From an uncultured Alphaproteobacteria bacterium (GTDB lineage Bacteria; Pseudomonadota; Alphaproteobacteria; HIMB59; GCA-002718135): 60,846 nt of DNA. Position 1 is the stretch's first letter, and every line of letters starts with the position of its first letter. Position numbers and translations under genes: made by a program. Shown in pieces: positions 57,789 through 60,846 of the stretch. Where the stretch lies: assembly GCA_902518705.1 (NCBI GenBank), contig CABYHW010000006.1:1-60846 (forward strand). Reading direction: 5' to 3'. The notes under the pieces were generated by a model. It ran no database searches and was not told the DNA's origin. It saw only the letters and a program-made list of their open reading frames with translations.

Positions 57789-58891
57789 AAATTAAAGATA
57801 TAGAAATTCGTATGTGTCGACACAAAGAGCCTGTCATGAAAGATTCAGAAATGAGAGATGGGAAAAAATCAGATTTAGAATTCTTAGTTATCACATTTCA
57901 TACTGATGAAGGTTTATCTAGCTCAACTTTTGGGTTTGCAGGGAGGGGTGCAGAAATGGCTGGTGAAATCGCAAATTCAATTTTTAAACCTTTTTTTATT
58001 GGAAGAGACCCACTTTATCGTGAGCAACATTGGCATGAATATAGAACTGCTGACAGATGGTGGAACCATGCACCAATATATAGTTACGGACCATTTGATG
58101 TTAATTGTTGGCTTCTCTCATCTATGCAAGCAGGTCAACCTCTTTATAAGTATTTGGGTGCTTATAGAGACAAGGTTCCAATTTATGGAAGTTCTCTTGT
58201 TTTAGATTCGCCTGAAGCGTACGCAAAGGAAGCCTTGGAATATAAAAAGAGAGGTTTCAATGCTTATAAACTTCATCCTCCTGGAAAATATGATTTTGAT
58301 TTGGAAGCTCATAAAAAAACACGAGAAGCAGTTGGTGATGAATTTAAGCTTATGAGTGATCCGGTTGCCCCTTATACTTTTGAACAAGCTCTACGTTTTG
58401 GAAGAGAGTTAGAAAAATTAAATTATTATTGGTACGAGGAGCCTTTATTTGATGAAAATTTTCATAATCTAAGGGAATTAACTAGAATATTAGATATTCC
58501 TATTATTGGAACAGAGGTTATAGCAAAACATCCTTACAGTGTTGCGGAATGTATCTCTACAAGGGTTGTTGATATGGTAAGAGCTGATGTTTCATGGAGT
58601 GGAGGTATTACGGCTACAATGAAAACAGCACACTTAGCAGAAAGTTTTGGTGTTCAGTGTGAAATTCATACAGCTATTTATCATCCTTTAGAACTTGTTA
58701 ACTTACATTGTTGTGCAGCTATAAAAAATTCTGAATTTTTTGAAGTACTCGTTCCTTATGAATATTTTAATTTTGGTTTAAAAGATTCTATCAAAGTCGA
58801 AAACGGTTATGCTCATTTACCTTCTAAGCCAGGTCTTGGCATTGATTTAGATTGGGATTTTATAGATAATACAACTTTCAAAAAAATTTAA
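57785..58891 (+). CDS. mandelate racemase/muconate lactonizing enzyme family protein
   Basis: 368 aa enolase-superfamily enzyme. The barrel carries metal ligands Asp192 (LMSDPVAPY), Glu218/219 (WYEEPL) and Glu244 (GTEVIA). A Lys162-x-His164 pair (AYKLHPP) stands where acid-base residues normally lie, and CEIHTAIYHPLE offers a further His. It probably dehydrates or epimerises an acid sugar; the specificity is not readable. The N-terminal cap starts MKIKDIEIRMCRH. It is followed 1 bp later by the fuconate dehydratase gene. Confidence 0.88.
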   Translation: MKIKDIEIRMCRHKEPVMKDSEMRDGKKSDLEFLVITFHTDEGLSSSTFGFAGRGAEMAGEIANSIFKPFFIGRDPLYREQHWHEYRTADRWWNHAPIYSYGPFDVNCWLLSSMQAGQPLYKYLGAYRDKVPIYGSSLVLDSPEAYAKEALEYKKRGFNAYKLHPPGKYDFDLEAHKKTREAVGDEFKLMSDPVAPYTFEQALRFGRELEKLNYYWYEEPLFDENFHNLRELTRILDIPIIGTEVIAKHPYSVAECISTRVVDMVRADVSWSGGITATMKTAHLAESFGVQCEIHTAIYHPLELVNLHCCAAIKNSEFFEVLVPYEYFNFGLKDSIKVENGYAHLPSKPGLGIDLDWDFIDNTTFKKI

Positions 58892-58892
58892 A

Positions 58893-60194
58893 ATGACAAA
58901 GATTACTAAATTTAGTGTTCAAGATGTAAGATTTCCAACTTCAAAAGATTTAACTGGATCTGATGCCATTCATACAGATCCTGATTATTCAGCAACGTAT
59001 GTGACGGCTTTTACTGATCAATCAGAATTAAAAGGATATGGTATTGCCTTCACGATTGGTAAAGGAAATGACATTGTTGCTGAATGTATAAAACATTTTT
59101 TTCCAATTTTTGAAAATATGGACTTAAATGATTTAGAAAATAATATTGGTAAGCTCTGGTTCAAGTGTGTTGATCATAGTCAACTACGTTGGTTAGGACC
59201 TGAAAAAGGAGTTGTTCATATGGCTGTATCAGCAATCTTTAATTGTTTATGGGATTTAATTGCTAAGAAGCACAAAAAACCTTTGTGGCAGTTAGTTGTA
59301 GAAAGCGAGCCTGAAAAAATCGTTAGTTGGTTAACATTTAAATATATTGAAGATGTTTTAACTCCAGAGGAAGCGTTGGCGATTTTGTCAAATAATCAAA
59401 ATAATAAACAAAAACGTATCGATACAGTATTGCAAGAAGGATATCCATCTTACACAACTGCTGCAGGATGGCTTGGCTATTCAGATGAAAAAATAATTCA
59501 ATTATGCAAAGAATATATGGCGAAAGGTTGGAAGCATTTTAAAATCAAAGTAGGTTTAGATCTAGATGCAGATGTAAAAAGACTTGAGTTAATTAGAAAA
59601 ACAATTGGTGATGATTGCTTTATAATGGTTGATGCAAACCAACAATGGAACGTAGAACAATCGATTAAACATATTAATGCATACAAAAAATTTAATTTAT
59701 TTTTTGTAGAAGAACCTACAAGTCCAGATGATGTAATGGGTTTTGCCAAAATAAAAAAAGAAGTTGGAAACGTAAGACTTGCAACTGGAGAAGCTTGTGG
59801 AGGTCGTATCATGTTTAAACAATTTCTCGAATCTGGTGCAATGAACATTTGTCAAATTGATAGTTGCAGATTGGGAAGTATAAATGAAATAATAACCGTA
59901 TTGTTAATGGCACATAAATTTAATGCCCCAGTCTTTCCTCATGCAGGTGGTGTCGGTCTTTGTGAGTATGTCCAACACTTATGTATGATTGATTATATTT
60001 TAATTAATGGTTCTAAAAATGATAAAGTAGTAGAATATCAAGACAGTTTACATGAACACTTCATATACCCATGTAAAATTGAAAATGGAAATTATATGCC
60101 TCCACTTGATCATGGATATTCTATTGAAATGAAAGAAAAGTCTGTTAATGAGTTCTCTTTTCCTAACGGCGAATATTGGAAGAATAATATATGA
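58893..60194 (+). CDS. L-fuconate dehydratase
   Basis: 433 aa enolase-superfamily enzyme closely matching characterised L-fuconate dehydratases: VQDVRFPTSKDLTGSDA, DPDYSATYV, SQLRWLGPEKGVVHMA, YPSYTTAAGWLGYSDEK, FPHAGGVGLCE and YPDG-like FPNGEYW. Acid-base residues are Lys217-x-Lys219 (FKIKVG) and His350; metal ligands are Asp247 (VDANQQW), Glu273 (EEPTSPDD) and Glu300 (TGEA). It converts L-fuconate to 2-keto-3-deoxy-L-fuconate. The downstream SDR start overlaps its stop as ATGA. Confidence 0.93.
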   Translation: MTKITKFSVQDVRFPTSKDLTGSDAIHTDPDYSATYVTAFTDQSELKGYGIAFTIGKGNDIVAECIKHFFPIFENMDLNDLENNIGKLWFKCVDHSQLRWLGPEKGVVHMAVSAIFNCLWDLIAKKHKKPLWQLVVESEPEKIVSWLTFKYIEDVLTPEEALAILSNNQNNKQKRIDTVLQEGYPSYTTAAGWLGYSDEKIIQLCKEYMAKGWKHFKIKVGLDLDADVKRLELIRKTIGDDCFIMVDANQQWNVEQSIKHINAYKKFNLFFVEEPTSPDDVMGFAKIKKEVGNVRLATGEACGGRIMFKQFLESGAMNICQIDSCRLGSINEIITVLLMAHKFNAPVFPHAGGVGLCEYVQHLCMIDYILINGSKNDKVVEYQDSLHEHFIYPCKIENGNYMPPLDHGYSIEMKEKSVNEFSFPNGEYWKNNI

Positions 60195-60846
60195 GACTAA
60201 AAGATAAAAAAATAATTGTAACAGCTGCGGCACAAGGGATTGGTAGAGCTACTGCAATGATGTTTGCAAAAGAAGGTGCTACTGTGATTGCTACAGATAT
60301 TAATGAAGAAAAACTTAATGAATTAAACAAAGAAAATAATTTAATCAAAACTCAAAAATTAGATGCAACTAATAAAAAAGCAGTTGAAGAATTTTGTTCC
60401 AGTATTGATTTGGTTGATGTTCTTTTTCATGCAGTAGGTTTTGTTCATCATGGAACGTTATTGGAATGTGATGATGAAGAATTTTATCGATCAGTGAATG
60501 TAAATGTATATTCAGCTTATCTAATGAGCTACAATTTAGTTCCTAAAATGTTAGAAAAAGGAAAAGGAAATATAATCATAGTATCATCTGCAGCTTCTAA
60601 TGTTAAGGGTGTTGAAAATAGATTTATATATGGAGCAACTAAAGCAGCTTTAAATGGTTTTGTTAAAGCAGTTGCGGCTGACTATGTGAAAAAAGGAATT
60701 CGATGTAATGCAATACTTCCTGGAACTGTAGAAACACCTTCTTGGGAAGGAAGAGTAAACATGGCTGCTGATCCAAAGAAAGCTCGTGAAGACTTTATAG
60801 CGAGACAGGCAATGGGTAGATTGGCCCAACCAGAAGAAATTGCTTC
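60191..60846 (+). CDS. SDR, probable 2-keto-3-deoxy-L-fuconate dehydrogenase, 3'-truncated by window edge
   Basis: 218 codons are visible; the last ~25-30 residues are outside the window. The N-terminus MRLKDKKIIVTAAAQGIGRA has TAAAQGIG where classical SDRs have TGxxxGIG, a mark shared by the BDH2/keto-deoxy-fuconate dehydrogenase group. DVLFHAVGFVHHGTLLECDDEEF, SSAAS and YGATK (catalytic Tyr/Lys) and PGTVETPS also fit. It oxidises the product of the upstream dehydratase with NAD+. ATGA overlap with that gene. Confidence 0.88.
   Translation, partial: MRLKDKKIIVTAAAQGIGRATAMMFAKEGATVIATDINEEKLNELNKENNLIKTQKLDATNKKAVEEFCSSIDLVDVLFHAVGFVHHGTLLECDDEEFYRSVNVNVYSAYLMSYNLVPKMLEKGKGNIIIVSSAASNVKGVENRFIYGATKAALNGFVKAVAADYVKKGIRCNAILPGTVETPSWEGRVNMAADPKKAREDFIARQAMGRLAQPEEIA

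Overview
This window looks like a chromosomal segment of a low-GC, free-living alphaproteobacterium, probably a marine oligotroph. The supports are: AT-rich coding sequence with very short spacers and many 1-17 bp gene overlaps; alphaproteobacterial gene orders (sucA-sucB-lpd; priA / fsa / DUF484; atpHAGDC without the Fo genes; rplU-rpmA-obgE-proB-proA-nadD-rsfS-ctpA-rppH; metX-metW; argH-lptM-lysA; Coq7-type ubiquinone hydroxylase); and a SAM-II type leader upstream of metX. The mix of sugar ABC transporter, L-fucose-type catabolism and fatty-acid genes would suit an AEGEAN-169/HIMB59-like or SAR11-like lineage. That placement is inference and was not tested.

Layout. 1-5.7 kb: the 3' part of the 2-oxoglutarate dehydrogenase operon, a DUF1737 gene, a DUF484 gene and a transaldolase-like fsa. 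6.4-13.3 kb: priA and the F1 ATP synthase operon. 13.3-22 kb: a long minus-strand housekeeping block (amidohydrolase, rppH, ctpA, rsfS, nadD, proA, proB, obgE, rpmA, rplU, gloB). rsfS has no ATG, GTG or TTG in the right place and appears to start at ATT behind a good Shine-Dalgarno. 22-30.3 kb: metW and metX behind a SAM-II riboswitch, a chorismate mutase-aminotransferase fusion with tyrA, plsC, a zinc-ribbon protein, lysA, lptM and argH. 30.4-36.4 kb: a plus-strand run of a two-domain beta-oxidation enzyme, an acyl-CoA ligase, an O-acetylhomoserine sulfhydrylase-like enzyme and an alpha/beta hydrolase. 36.5-39.9 kb: small proteins, an esterase, an HNH nuclease, coq7, a DsbB-like protein and a YqaA-type membrane protein.

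39.9-41.9 kb is a small accessory island. An intact tRNA-Leu(CAA) and a decayed copy of the same tRNA locus lie in direct orientation about 1.9 kb apart. Between them sit a secreted protein of unknown function and a coiled-coil HNH nuclease, and a 19-bp repeat occurs near both ends. It looks like a cryptic tRNA-targeted integrative element with no integrase left.

42-60.8 kb: flavin reductase, sufE and galT-galE, followed by a large sugar/acid catabolic region. The minus-strand set is a mutarotase, an epimerase and a MetE-core methyltransferase. The plus strand carries a lactonase-like amidohydrolase, a Gfo/Idh/MocA oxidoreductase, a complete sugar ABC transporter, an RraA-family protein, divergent MaoC paralogues, a substrate-binding-protein-like polypeptide without a signal peptide, a CaiB/BaiF CoA transferase, two enolase-superfamily enzymes (the second a clear L-fuconate dehydratase) and a truncated SDR resembling 2-keto-3-deoxy-L-fuconate dehydrogenase. 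Together they imply uptake of a 6-deoxy sugar and non-phosphorylative oxidation towards pyruvate and lactate. The most novel-looking part is the MaoC / cytosolic binding protein / CoA transferase / enolase-superfamily module embedded in it.
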